A stretch of DNA of 64,000 bases, taken from assembly GCF_000801105.2 (NCBI RefSeq), contig NC_079515.1, forward strand, positions 23,149,407 through 23,213,406. Reading direction: 5' to 3'. Positions 22,039-34,795 of this stretch are shown piece by piece. The translations under genes and the position numbers were made by a program. How positions within the stretch are numbered: position 1 is the stretch's first letter; every line of letters starts with the position of its first letter. This DNA is from Raphanus sativus (Eukaryota; Streptophyta; Magnoliopsida; Brassicales; Brassicaceae). Under the pieces are notes generated by a model. It was not told where the DNA came from. It saw only the letters and a program-made list of their open reading frames with translations, and did not search any database.

Positions 22039-24320
22039 TCAACATACATCATGATCAGACTGAACTCTGTTTCTCGCAGGCTTCCCAATCTGTAAACAAT
22101 CAATAGGAGGAAGAGTAGGAGTGTTGAGCTCACCAAATGTCTGCCAGCAAAAAGGATCATACATATGATACCGTTCTTGAACCGGTTTAAGCTCAATTCC
22201 AGATAACTGCACATCTACGCATGGAAAGTCATCGCTGCATGCGAAATGAACCGGTTTCACTGTGTACGTGCCTTTAATCTTCTCATAAGTCACTCCTTCA
22301 ACTGCAACCGCTGATGTCTGGTTCTTACATGTGGTATGGTCACAGTAGAATTGATCTATCACTATTGGAAGCTGGACTTCGTTGAGTTGAATGTTTGAGA
22401 AGAGTATCCCTTTCACTGATCCTACTCCTCCTTGCCATGTCTTGATCCTGACGCCTGTCATCGTGTTGTGCATAGCCACGTCTCGTACTGTTATGTTGGA
22501 GACGCAGGCTTTTGTGCTGTCTTTGCCAAGACTACCAATGCTGATGCCGTGACCTGGTCCACAGTTTATGTTGTGTATATATACATTCGAGCAACCTGTT
22601 TGGATTGAGATACAGTCATCTCCTGCACACACAAACACACACACACACATATTAGTAGAACATTCAGATTATTCAAGATTCAAGAATTCAAGATTCCTAC
22701 CGCAAGCGAGAGTTGAGCTGTGAATGAGGACATCTCTGGTGTTCTGGAGGTGAATCCCGTCAGTGTTTGGACTGTCACCGGGTGAAGAAACGACCATGTC
22801 ATGTACCAAAACGTCGACGCAGTTATCGAACTTGAGGTGACATTGAGGACTGTTTTGGATCGTTATACCAGATACTTCCACGCCAACACTACCGTAGAAT
22901 CGCAGTGCCTTGATAAACAAGAAACACAAATCAGTACACAAACACCAGTGAGCTTACAACTTCACAATCCCAAAACTCTTTCTCACCGTTGGTTTGATGC
23001 TTGGCATCTTCCAATCAAGCTCACTTCTTATCTGTTAAATGTGAAACAAAAAGAGTTTTGATCTTTGATGAAAATGTGACGTGCTGAAGAAGAAAGAAGA
23101 AGAGACGATGAACATACAGGCATTGGAGTGTTTTGGTGAACAGAGTTGTTCAAGGGAACAATGAGCTTGGTTTCACCATCAATGAAAGGGTAATCTTGTT
23201 GCCACCAACCTGAGCCTCTTCCATCAATCACACCTTTCCCTTGTACTTTAATACCTTTCAGCTTTGTGAAATCAATCCACCACATTAACCCTTTCCCCCA
23301 TGATTTTGCATCCGTTGGAGCTATGATCGTCCCATCAAGCTGAACAGGACACTAACTTTAGATTCTTTACTGAAATGAGAAATGCTTTTTATATTCAAAA
23401 GATCATTCTCACCTGAAACACAATGTTAGCTTGACAATAAGGACCAGAGAATGAGATTGGACCGACAAGGAAAGTGTAATCAGGTGGTATGATCATCATC
23501 GATGCCTCTACTTTGCAAGCAGCCGCCCAAGCCCCTTCAAACGCCTGTAAATGTTTATGAAACTTTATTAATCACCGTTATAATAATGGTTACTATGCCT
23601 AGTGATGTGTGGTCCCATTTGTAATCTGTTATTTCTGTTGTCACTTACCTTATATTCGTTTGTCTTTTTCTTCTGGCGAAAGTAAACATAGAACTAAAAA
23701 GTTTAAAGTGACTTCACAGACAGAGAAACCTGTTTCTTAGCTCTGTTTTTTTCTTGTTCTGTCTCAGTGTTCTCACATTTGTAATTTATTTATTGTTTTA
23801 CAAAATCATGAAAACTATATATAAAACTAAATAAATAAAAAAACAAAACAACCCCTAGGATTGATAACTATACGGACGAAATTAATGAGCTAATTTTAAT
23901 TTTTACCTTAGTGTCATCACATTTGCCATCACCCTTTGCGCCAAAATCCATCACATTGAAAATTTTGGATCCCTTTAGCGGCGGCAGAGACGGTGGTTGG
24001 AATTTTGGGGGCCGTGAAACCACGGGAGAGTTATTATGGTCACCTTTTGCTGGCGTTTTCAGCTTTGGTTTTGGTTTAGGTTTAGACTTTTGGTGATGAT
24101 TATGGTTGTTGTTGTGTGAGCTATGGTGACTGTGATGAGTGTGGGTTTTTGGTTTCTTGCTTGACAAGGAATCAGACAAGTCAGAGGAGCTTCGGTGGTT
24201 ATGTCTCCAATGTCTTCCTCTTCTAGCAATGCAGGTCTCTAGAGTTATGGACCATACTAAAACCGCCATTAACATTATCATTGTGATGCTTCCCAGCCTT
24301 AGACTTCTTCTCATTATCAT
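22039..24320 (-). CDS. Polygalacturonase (GH28), At1g10640-like, 6 exons
   Basis: A secreted enzyme cleaving alpha-1,4-galacturonan in pectin; 534 residues. Exons: 24320-23907, 23544-23413, 23339-23118, 23031-22987, 22908-22701, 22622-22039; all junctions are GT/AG and in phase. The N-terminus has a hydrophobic signal segment (ITMIMLMAVLVWSITLETC), then a His/Lys/Pro-rich linker (HHSHHSSHNNNHNHHQKSK) before the catalytic domain (FNVMDFGAKGDGKCDDT). All four GH28 motifs are present: SPNTDG, GDDCIS, CGPGHGISIGSLG and GVRIKTW, with both catalytic Asp regions and the His intact. The basic, His-rich linker could bind wall polymers; that is inference. It is convergent with the bHLH90-like gene. Confidence 0.92.
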
Positions 24321-24504
24321 TTTTCCTTTCTCAAGGAGAGTATCTAGTGGTTGAGACTTTGTTTTTTTTGTGGTGGCTTAAGTTGAAGAAAGAGAAGGTT
24401 TTTGAGGGGATTTAAATAAGGAAGCAATCCAAGAATGTTGAGAGGCTCACGGGTTTTCAAAACGAAATTTTATTTTAAAATTCTGTAACGAAACTGAATC
24501 AATA

Positions 24505-25474
24505 TCTATCTTATTAAAGTAGAAATAATTTAAGCTTTTGTTTGGTAATAGGGATAGGAGTCTTTAAAAAAATTAAATTTTGTTTGGTAACAAAGATAGT
24601 AGAGAATTTTGTCTTTTCCTTATTTAAATGATAGATTTAAGTATTTAATGTCTTTTCCTAATTTAAATAATAGATTTCTTTAATAGATTGAATCTTAACC
24701 AAAATAAATTTCCTTATAGATTTTTTGTTAACATTAAATATTTTTCAATATTTATTAATAAAAATAATAAAATAAAAATCACACATCAAAATCAATTTAT
24801 ATATCATATAAATAAAATATAAAATATTTTATATGATATATAAGTCCAATTAGTATTTATATTTTATATTTATAAATATTTTATTTATAAATTGTTAGTA
24901 TAAAACTTTTATAATATAAGTCCAATTAGTTATAAATATTAGATTTTATATGATACACTGTGATATAATACACGATTAAAATCACATAATATAATTATTT
25001 AAAGTAATAAATAAAATTTTTGTTTTAAAATGTTATACTAACAATTATGTAATACATATTAATTTACATATATATATATATATTATCATTAGAACAAAGA
25101 AAAAAATTGAAGTGAAAGCAAATATTTATATGGCCACGGATCAAACTATAGAAATAAACAACAATGGCGTAAGATTTTTTTTAACAAATTTATTTTAATT
25201 CAAATATGTTTATATATTTTATTTATTTATAAACTATTTTATTTTTTATTAATAATGCTAAGATTTTGGGATTGGAAAAAATTATGACCCATCTCTATAT
25301 TATTTCAATTAAGAATTTAAAATTTATATCAAAATATTTTTTAAACTTTTAATTTTTATTATAACTACAAATGTTAATTTTCAATCTAAATTTATGTTTA
25401 AATATTACAAATATATCATTTATAAAAAAAAACATAAAATAAATACACGCCTGGTTGGGCGGGTCAAGATCTAG
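24505..25474 (+). mobile_element. Non-autonomous Helitron
   Basis: The 5' end is TCTATCTTATTAAAGTAG, preceded by A. The 3' end has the hairpin CGCC-TGGTTG-GGCG, then GGTCAAGATCTAG, followed by T. It is 970 bp, AT-rich and without ORFs. It resembles the Helitron at 13893 at both ends, so the two belong to one superfamily group. Confidence 0.85.
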
Positions 25475-28290
25475 TTATCCATTATTTTCCATGTTGTGAC
25501 TGATAAACTTACTTATAAAAACTAATGTAATAAATAAACCAAAAAGTTCATGTCATCAATGTATTCGTTACCTATATATGATATAATAGAACCATAATAT
25601 TCGATTTTACTCATTTACAAAAAAAAATATATATTCGATTTTACTTGGACTTTTGTTAAACAAATGATGATATTGACAGTGATGTGAAGTGATTACTCGT
25701 GAATTAGTATTTGGAAGCTATAAGTAGAAAATATGCCGAAGTTATAATGTAAGATCGACTTTTTCACTGTGTGTAAAAGTGTCTTACACAAACGGCCAAC
25801 ACATGCTTGGTAGCGAACATGGATAGCCAAGACTTCAATATAGACAAACACTGAAACACGTGTATGCGCACCATGAAGTTATGCTACTTTTTTTTTGTAA
25901 AAGATGATGATACTTAAAATGATATGTGTACATATTCGATTTTAGGTGTCGTCCTTTGATATATACAATTACATTCATTGTGTATGTAACGTAAGGGCGG
26001 GCTTCTAAAAGAACTCAAGCATGCGTTGGATCTGTCGTTTTGGCATGATTGGAGTGTCCTATGATATTCACATTTAGTGTATAGATTCGAGAGGCCATGC
26101 AGAAAAGATATGTTTTAACGAAGATTTAAGGAAAGTGATTTGTATTAAATCTAAATCTTTCAATCACTACTAACAATACCATGCATGCTCACAGTAGAGA
26201 GTGTTAAAAAAATAACTAGGTTCTTCTTGTTGAATAACACACACACACAATCTTAAAAGCAATGATAGTTAATCTAATATATTTCATTATTTGTTTCGTA
26301 TACCTGTCATCTGGTCGAAACATCACATATTAGCTATGATTCCAAGTGGATAATCAAAATCTCAAAATATATTCAACAAAAAGGAAAGGGACAGAAATCT
26401 TTTTTTTTCCTCAAAAAAAGGGACACAAATCTTTTTGTTAAGAGAGTTTTTTTTTTATCAAAGTTAAGAGATAGTTTGTCTCGTTAGTTTTCTGAAGAAT
26501 TTAATTTATAAAACATATATAAGAATATTGTAAAACGAAAGAGACTCGTGAGTGGGTCAATCTGTTGTCAGTGGGGCACTGATTATAACATCTCTTTTAG
26601 TACTCACATGCACCACTTCACGGGCATTGCTTTTGCATTCACAACTCCTCAATTATTATTTACTTTTTTTTTTGTAAAAAACCTCAATTATTATTTACTT
26701 ATTAAATTGTTTTCTTATATTTCATTAGTATATTTCTCATGTTGAATTCATTCTATAGTAAAAGTTCTTTATTACTCAAGAAAAACGACTTGCTGCTAAA
26801 GGAAAGAGCAGAAACAGAAAACAGAAAGTAACCGAAGCTTGTTTCTTTAGGTCCTCATTATTTTATTTTCTTCTATTTATCTCATATTCGTATATACACT
26901 GATTATGATGAAAAGTTAGAACAAATTAATGTCAGTACTGTTTTCTTGTTTTCTCATCATGAGATGTCGGCATTGTTTGAGAATGAAAAAACTGTTTTAT
27001 TTAGTATATCAAATTAATAGCTTTAGACGTCAATATGCAAAATTGTCTATATACGGCAATCGTGATACATTTTGTTCGAACTTGGTGAAACATACCAAAT
27101 ATACACGAGTTTTTTTTTTAAAACTAACTACATCTACACGAGAGCTTTGGTTCTGGTTAAGTTAATATAACGTTTTTAAATCTCATTAACTAAGGTTTTT
27201 TGGTATTAGCCACACATGTTTAGTTGTCTAGGCAAAAGGCCGCGTCGTATACCACAGGCTATTATAGTATTATTGTATCAGTTCTCGTACAAAGTATTGG
27301 TTTGTCCGTCTCCAGCTATTTTTGGAATACAATTAATCTAGCATGCAAAAATATTTGGAAGAGATGATATAAGTTATTTAAAATGAATTTTGATTTATCA
27401 TATATACTTAATAAATACGTTAAATAAAAATAAATGTACTTGAAAAACTATATGCACAATTCTGGCAGTGATGTACGGATAAGCATAAACCATCTTTGGG
27501 ATTCAGAAAAAGCTTTGTGCGCTCATAGTATTCAACTTCTCTATCAAATAAAACTAAAATTAATATATATACAAAAGAATGCTCGATTCAACTGTTCTAA
27601 GCTGGAAAATGTAGGTTGTGTTGTCTTGATGGTATAAGAAAAAAGAATATTTATTGCCATTATGTTTTTTTCAGAATTTATAATTATTACAAATAATAAT
27701 TAAATATTGTTTACTATTCTGTAAATAGTAAACTATCATGTGATGAACACACGTATATGACATATGTGATTCCACAGTCCCCTTCTTGACAGCCAAAAAG
27801 CCGTTGGCCTAGAATAAACAAAGATATAAGATTATTGTCACAAGAATATCATCACATGAAACATTGATCTTCGTAGTGAATTCGGATGCATTTCAATGCT
27901 TTATTAATAATAAACGTAGACTACAAGTTTACAACAGCTAGGCTTTTTCTTAACCCTAAATTTAAAAAATTTGCGGGAGATTGTAATTTGTAAACGTTGG
28001 TATGTTTCTTTTTTTGTTTTTGATAAGTAATTTTTTGTGTTTTTGCCTCGCAATATTGTTACTGTTAACTTTAAAAAGAGATCAAATGATGTTATTATTC
28101 TACTGTCACGGTGCACGATGAAGCATAAAAGTTAAAATCGTTTTCGTTAAGCTGAATTATAGTATGCGAAGATAGTCAGAGACCCTGGCTTCTTTACTGA
28201 GATTGCAGTTAGTTTCAGTTTTACTTACGCAGCAGATATATAGGTCCAAACAGATGCCTCTATATGACCCTTTCTTTCATTAAAATTATC
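25475..28290. other. AT-rich intergenic region
   Basis: No gene recognised on either strand. It has short homopolymers and a CA run (26238-26250). ORFs of 60-80 codons show no known motif. Confidence 0.4.
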
Positions 28291-28522
28291 GAAAATACCA
28301 CTGTTCAACCGGGCTTTCTAGCTCAGTTGGTAAAGGGTTCACAGCTGTGAGTTCCGCCACCTGGGTTCGAATCCCGGTCACTGGGGAATTAACATTTCGG
28401 CATCGCCAGGGACAGAGGACCGACATGTGGCAACACGTGACTAGTCTGGACCACTTCTGTGGGGCCAGGATACCTCTGTATAATTCAAAAAAAAAAAAAA
28501 AAAAAGAAAATACCACTGTTCA
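28291..28522 (+). mobile_element. tRNA-derived SINE, full length, 17-bp target duplication
   Basis: The tRNA-like head carries the A box TAGCTCAGTTGG and B box GGTTCGAATCC, as in a Lys or Met type tRNA. A non-tRNA body ends GGCCAGGATACCTCTGTA and a poly-A tail. GAAAATACCACTGTTCA flanks it exactly at 28291-28307 and 28506-28522. The A and B boxes are intact, so polymerase III transcription is plausible. The head is not a functional tRNA gene because the acceptor stem and the body after the B box do not fold as a tRNA. Confidence 0.92.
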
Positions 28523-28763
28523 TTGTTGCACGAGACAAATAAGTACAAACAAGCTTTGTTTATTCAAATTCTTTTTATTAAAACTAAGGAAAGGATCCTG
28601 ACGAATCAATGTGTCAGGCAAAACATTTATTAAAACTAAGCCCAAAGCTAACGTTGCATTTATAAATCGAAGACTTATAGGTGGACCAAACATGTTGCCT
28701 ATCTTTGTTGGTTCTCTTAGCTACGAGTCGGTTAAAAACAATCGTTCATTTCCCTACTAATAA

Positions 28764-30610
28764 CTAGGTGATAATCCGCGCCCTGCGCGGAGTGAAATTA
28801 TTTTAAAAAATGATCTGATTTTATGGAAAGAAAGAATGAAGTTTATAAAGTAAAATAAAAACCACACGGATATTTTTATTTATTTGTTAACTTGTGGTTT
28901 CGTTTAATTGTTTTTTCGATCATATAACATAAAATTGAATGAAAAAGTATAAACAAAAACTAATAAAAGAAATTATGATGTGAAGATAATATAAGTCCAA
29001 ACTTGTGTTCACTGAAAATTCTAAATATAAGTAAAAACGAAACACAGGAAATACAAAAATAAAACCATGAATTAAAAATATAAAAAATTATCAGGCTGAT
29101 CAGTAAGTTCTAAAAAAGTCAGCAAGTTCTAAAAAAGTCGGTAAAAAAAAAAAAAACAAAAACAGTTAGTACATTTTACCAAAACAAAAATGAGGAGTAC
29201 AAACTTAGGAATAATTAAACAGAACTTCGTTCTTAGGTTTTTCGAACAACAGCTCTATGTAACTCGGTGATCTCCATAATTTTTTTTTTAATTTTGCTTG
29301 GTATAGCAGTTTTGTTTGAGGCTGTTAGTGATGCTGTATAAATGAGTTTGGTTTGATATATATATAGTCATCAAACTTAGGGATTAGGCGCAAAGATTTG
29401 AGTTTGGAACGATTGTTATGTCGCCAATTCAATAATTTTAAATTTTCCAAAATTTACGCTTATAATATTTGGCAAAATTTTGGAAAGTATTATATTATTG
29501 TTCCAGAAATTAGGAAACAAAATTCACTACGGTATTTGACCATAGATCAAGTATATTGAATAACATATCAACAATAACTACTTCTGTGTCACCATTTATA
29601 TTTATTCCTTACGTAAAAAATTTTGGAGCTTCCCTTTTGAAAGATCTACACAATCAGTCAAATATATATTATAGCTCGTAATTCACGTTTTTACATTATA
29701 CTGTTGTTGCCAAATTCACGTTTTTATATTACGTAAAAAGTCAAACCATATACCAATTGAAATTGATTTATATGATAACTTGGTATATATTTTCAGTTGA
29801 TATATGATTTGGCTTTGGTTTGATATTATAATATCATATTTATAATAAGTAATAACAATAAATCTAACTTTTTACCAAAAATCAATAAATCTAACACACG
29901 TTATTTTATATATGGAAAAACAAAGTCAACACGTAAATGATGAATTTGGAAATGGTTTAATATGGAAACTACGTGGAAATGTTATATATGGGAAAACAAA
30001 GTTAACACGTAAATGATTGATTGAAAAATTAATCATCTTTAATGATTGTAACAATGATTCATGTGTTATAACAAAATTTGGACTGATTTGACAATAGCAA
30101 AAAGATGTAATTATTCTAGTATTGAAAGGGGTTTCTCAAGATAGGAATGAGAGTGAATGTGAGAATGCCACATAGGAAATGACATTGTGTAAATAACACA
30201 TCAAGTTAAGGTTGTTTTCTTTTAGTGCTTCTAAAATAATACATAAGGGATAAGCAAATACTAATAAAAATTATGATGTAAAAGAGAACACAAAACGTAG
30301 ATATATAAGTTCAAATTTATTTTCATTTAAAATAATAAATATAAGATAAAACAAAACATACGAAATAAAGTAATAAATCCAAACATAAAAAATATAAGAA
30401 AACATAAGCTGAATAAAAATTTCTAAAAAAACTGCCATGAATAGTACCATTAGAAAGTTGTCCTAAACGGTTTCGAATCGGCAACGGAATTAAAGACGTC
30501 CATGAGGGAGGTGCTATCAAGACTGGTTTATATCAAGGAGGATTTAAGAGCTAAGAGAATGTGGTGAGGTGATAGGTGGTGAGCACTGCTTGTTATATAG
30601 TAGAAGAATC
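28764..30610 (-). mobile_element. Helitron-like region, minus strand; 3' end clear, 5' end uncertain
   Basis: On the minus strand the 3' terminus is a perfect hairpin CCGCGC-AGG-GCGCGG (28790-28776) nine bases before CTAG (28764-28767), with T next to it. This is the classic Helitron end. The 5' end is not certain; a TTCTTCTACTATATAAC sequence near 30593-30609 is a candidate. The interior has two diverged related stretches (about 28997-29130 and 30305-30440), suggesting two nested copies. Confidence 0.55.
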
Positions 30611-32915
30611 TGATTAGGATTTAGGAACAATGAATAATCAAATTAATTACTTTCAAATCGGAAAATTAAATAAAGGACATAACTTGCGCCCCCATTCTGA
30701 TCAAAAGTTTCCATAAATTATATTTTACTAAAGCCATTCGATTGATCACTTTGAAAACAAATCAATCAGCCATAATTTAATTGATATATTTGCCTTATTT
30801 AAGGTAATCTAACAATGGTGATAACTCTCTTCAATCTCATTAATTATCGAATGGTTGAGATTCAAAAAAAAAATCTATATTATTCCTTAACTATACAATG
30901 AGATTTCCGTAAGAGAAAAAAAATATCAATCATCATTTATTCATAATTATAACTCAAAATTTCCTGATATCCTGTTTCCTTTTACATTTATTCTTTACCG
31001 TTGATCTCGGATATTCCTAAGATCTTAATCATGTTCTAAACTTAAATGTTTGATCATATCATAAAAAATAATTTCTAAACTAATGTATCAAATTTTCATT
31101 ATTCTTATATGTATGACATAGAGGTCCGTTGCAGATACAAACTTGTTTTGTAATATGAATGTTCGTTATAAGAAAATAATGTATATGTCATAATATGACC
31201 ATTTATATGTATATATTTGTTTTGTAATATGATTCTCTTACTAAATAAGCATCCTCAATAAACATTATATGTACGAAATAGAATGCATAATGGAAAAATA
31301 TACATACATTAGATGATTAAATTGCCAAGCTTTGATACACCATCATTTTCCATTTAGTATATCGTTTGAGTTTTTTTTTTGTTTTCTCAAGTATATCGTT
31401 TGAGTTTATAATGATCATGTTAACATAGTTTATAATTTAACTATGTTTTATATATTAGCCGATAGATCAATCGTGGACCATTTAAACACTCTTCGACTTT
31501 TGATTGGCATGAACAGATTATCGTTTGAGTTTATAATTCTATATGTCTTATTATCGTTTTCACTTATAACGGAGAAGAAGGTACGATGTGCGAGATATAC
31601 ATGAGCTCATATTTTTTTTTTTAGGATATCTATGAATAAATGATGCGAGACATATGGTATATATCAGTGTGATATGGTGAATGACACTTTTTGTAATTCT
31701 TCTAGTTAATAAAGGGTTCTTTAATATATGATGTGAGAAGATTTGTGGAGTTGACACGTAGGAAATTGCACATCTGTAAATAATACATGAAGTAAAGGTT
31801 AGTTCTTTACAATGCTCCTAAAATAATATATAGAGGATGTGGATTGCTAATCACGCATCAATATCATTCCGCAAAAAAAACAACAAAATAATACGCCTTC
31901 TTATAATTGAAATGAAGGAATCAAATTTTAACATAACTAAAAAAACAAAATACATTGACCCTGAATTTATGTGTATTGCCGTAATTGATAAAGTTTCAAT
32001 AAATTATGATCACCAAAAATACTCTGAATATGGAAGACTGGTCCGATTTAATCGTAGAGTAATCAATTAAGGTTTTAATTACGATATATTTAGAATCGTT
32101 TGAATAATCAATAATGGCATTTTTAAGATATGATTATGGTTGTATCATAAAAATAAAAAAATATAAAAATTACGATAAACATAAAATATACAAATAAATA
32201 TATAAATATATGTTTTCACGAAATGATGGATAAAATATAAATAAAGTATAAAATATGACAACTACCACTATTATAAGTATGAGCATTATATTAACAATAA
32301 ATATATAAATATATATGTTCTTGGAACAAAAATATATATATGTTCTTTTGTTGGAACAAAAATATTTTTTTTTTATGTTAGTAAGAGCAACGAACCAGAA
32401 TATGATTTTATGTTAGTATAGCCATAATCTTATAAAATATATATTTTATGTTAGTATAACCATAATCTTTTAAAAGGGTCAAGACCAAATAATAAACGTT
32501 ACATTATATATATACATCACGTAAAGCACATCATGTATAGTATTGGATATTAATAACATTTATTCCCTATTCAATATAACATATGTCCATTAGAATGGCA
32601 TGAGAAGTAAATACTCTAGGCAAGTATGGGCTTTTGAAAAAATGGTGTGAGGTTAAATGTAGAGATGCCACATAGGAAATGGCACACATGTAATAGACAC
32701 ATGAACAAAAGGTTAATTTGATTAGTGGTCTCCTCAAATAATAGTAAGGGGATGTGTGCATTATAGCGCAAGATCTAATTAAATTATTTAGAATTTCAAT
32801 GTACATATTGCCTTCTATATATATTCACTAACTAAAACCTTTAAAGAGATCATCAAGAAATATAATATACGTGGATGCGTGAGTTGTTGTAGCCGTTTGA
32901 CGGGAAAAAAGAACA
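30611..32915. other. AT-rich repeats, Helitron-related
   Basis: A motif GCCACATAGGAAATG with following CACA and TAATA patches occurs at about 30167 (inside the previous feature), in diverged form at 31751 and again at 32666. Each is followed by a similar run up to AATAATA-TAAGGGGAT. They look like decayed copies of one element. No gene seen. Confidence 0.4.
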
Positions 32916-32920
32916 ACTCA

Positions 32921-33539
32921 TGTTAGTGAAAAAATGACACCACAATAAGTAATGCAGAAGGTAAACCAAGAGAGACAATTACACAAGCACACCCAATAGC
33001 TTTATTAGAAATCGCCTTGTACAACTCAATTATAAGTTCTGTTTAATCAGCCTCGCTAGCCTGTTAACATCCTAACAACTGCTACTGAACAATTCCTAAG
33101 CTACCCGCTTATGTCTCTCCACCGTCAAGTACTTCAGCCTCTGCTTCAGCACGACCCAGAACACCTCCAAGCGCTTCTCTCTCTCTATAAGATCAGCTTC
33201 TGTGTCTCTGTCTCTCTACAGACGACCACATAGATATCTTATATAGTCTCCACGTTCCCGAAACCCTAGTCTCTAAGGAACCACAATATGGACATCTTCC
33301 ATATTAATAAGTGCAACTTTCCTTTTCTTGGAATGCACTTATTTCTTTTCTTTTAAGTCATAAAATTGCTCCCCAAGTTTATTCTTCTTTGCCTTTTCTT
33401 CAAGATACTCCCTTGCTCTCCAAGTCTACACGACTCCAGCTCAGCATCTCGACTCCACATGGTCTTCACCACTCACTACGAAGTCTGCTTCAGCAACTAC
33501 GTCAGCGACTACTTCAGGACGGACATCTTTACATCAACA
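32921..33539 (-). repeat. 3' LTR of the gag-only element
   Basis: The plus strand reads TGTTAGTG to CATCAACA. The pyrimidine tract ATCTCCCCCTTTT follows at 33540, the polypurine tract of the minus-strand element. Confidence 0.9.
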
Positions 33540-33780
33540 ATCTCCCCCTTTTAGCTTTGTGTGCCGATCAAGCACAACCTTCTTCTGGTTCAACAACCAC
33601 GTTCCCCACCTGGAAACTTCCACGCCATTGTGCTTTTCTCCCCCACGAGATGTGCACCACACCATGCTTTTCTCCCCCATGAGACAAGCATCATCTACTT
33701 TAGGACGCCCATCACTATGCTCTTCTCCCCCATGAAATATGCACTCCTTGGACTAGAACGTCACCATTCTCCCCCTGCTT
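33540..33780 (-). repeat. Array of polypurine tracts near the 3' LTR
   Basis: TTCTCCCCC or TCTCCCCC (GGGGGAGAA on the minus strand) recurs about five times: near 33541, 33637, 33669, 33724 and 33767. Several copies share the context TGCTTTTCTCCCCCAYGAGA. Multiple polypurine tracts upstream of the 3' LTR are a known Sirevirus hallmark. Confidence 0.75.
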
Positions 33781-34198
33781 GATTACATACTAAGCTAAAA
33801 CAGATGCTTAGATGTCAAGCCTTACAGACAAACCCGTCTGCTACTCCATGCATAATCATGACACAGCCTCTGCTGCAGCGGAATAGATTACACTTACTGC
33901 ATCACGATCTGACGCACCTGTCGAGCTACTTCTCGACTCACTTCTGTTGAGGACCAGGCTTCCTTCATGCGTTCTCCTTGACCATGAGCCTCTTCTCAAC
34001 CACCCCGAGTGCCCTTTGCACTCGTTGCTACTGTCTTGGAGTGATTTCACTATCACCCTCCTGAAGATCACCTCACATCACTTCCTGATGTACTTCGATC
34101 TCCTTCCCCTTTGTGCTATGGACAACTCCGTGTCCTAGCTCCACACTTGATGCTTCTTGATCAACCTCAAGGTCACTCCTACCAGAGCTGCATCCTTC

Positions 34199-34795
34199 TC
34201 ATGTTGTCTCATCCTTGATCTCATCAAGTAAGCCACTCTTGGCTAACAACACCGCTTCAACCCTCTTGGGTTTAGTGAACGTCTTGTTCACCCTCTTGGT
34301 CATGTATCTGCTCTTCTCACGAGCAAAACACTCCACCTTCTTGTGTCCAACCTTACCACAGAACCAGCAGCACATCCGATGTTGCTTCTTCTTTGGCCTG
34401 ACACAGTTACTGATGCACCGATCAGTCTCCTTCCTTGTACCAGCTGCACAACCATGTTTCAGAACCTCCTGTCTGACCTTCATGTTGTTGTACTGACGTA
34501 CCACTCTCGGCTTGTTGCTCACAGCCCCGCGCTGTAGAACTTCCTGCCGCACTTCTTGTCGTACGTCCCGACGCACTTCCTGACAAGTCTCTTTGGCTCC
34601 ACCTTTTGATGTGCTTCCACGCAAAAAATGTGACAGCCCCTTCTGTACTTCCTTAGTACTCTCAGCTCTTCGATATCCCAGACCCCAGTTCACCTTGGCT
34701 GGTTGTCCCATCGAGAGTATCTTATCCAACTCCTTGGATCCACTGTTGAGCATCCTGATCTGTTTGTGATTCTCAGCCAAATCACGTTCCAGCAT
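34199..34795 (-). CDS. Gag, C-terminal part, shifted frame
   Basis: It continues the upstream gag after a frameshift at a CT/GA repeat (34801-34809). It reads MLERDLAENHKQIRMLNSGS, SKELDKILSMGQP, a repeated RQEVRQEVLQ basic region, and a third zinc knuckle CWFCGKVGHKKVEC. The end GLLDEIKDETT is followed by a stop where full Sireviruses run on to the protease. Whether the shift is a lesion or programmed cannot be told here. Confidence 0.7.
   Translation of the reverse strand: MLERDLAENHKQIRMLNSGSKELDKILSMGQPAKVNWGLGYRRAESTKEVQKGLSHFLRGSTSKGGAKETCQEVRRDVRQEVRQEVLQRGAVSNKPRVVRQYNNMKVRQEVLKHGCAAGTRKETDRCISNCVRPKKKQHRMCCWFCGKVGHKKVECFAREKSRYMTKRVNKTFTKPKRVEAVLLAKSGLLDEIKDETT

Noticed and set aside
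23911..24354. Plus-strand ORFs opposite polygalacturonase exon 1
   Set aside because: Antisense shadows of a conserved signal-peptide exon with correct splice sites.
28318..28374. A tRNA gene
   Set aside because: Box A and box B are present, but the sequence continues into a SINE body with poly-A and a 17-bp target duplication.
33311..34138. Several plus-strand ORFs in the gag-only element
   Set aside because: They overlap the LTR and the region behind gag and have biased Pro/Ser/Leu composition, typical of antisense shadows.
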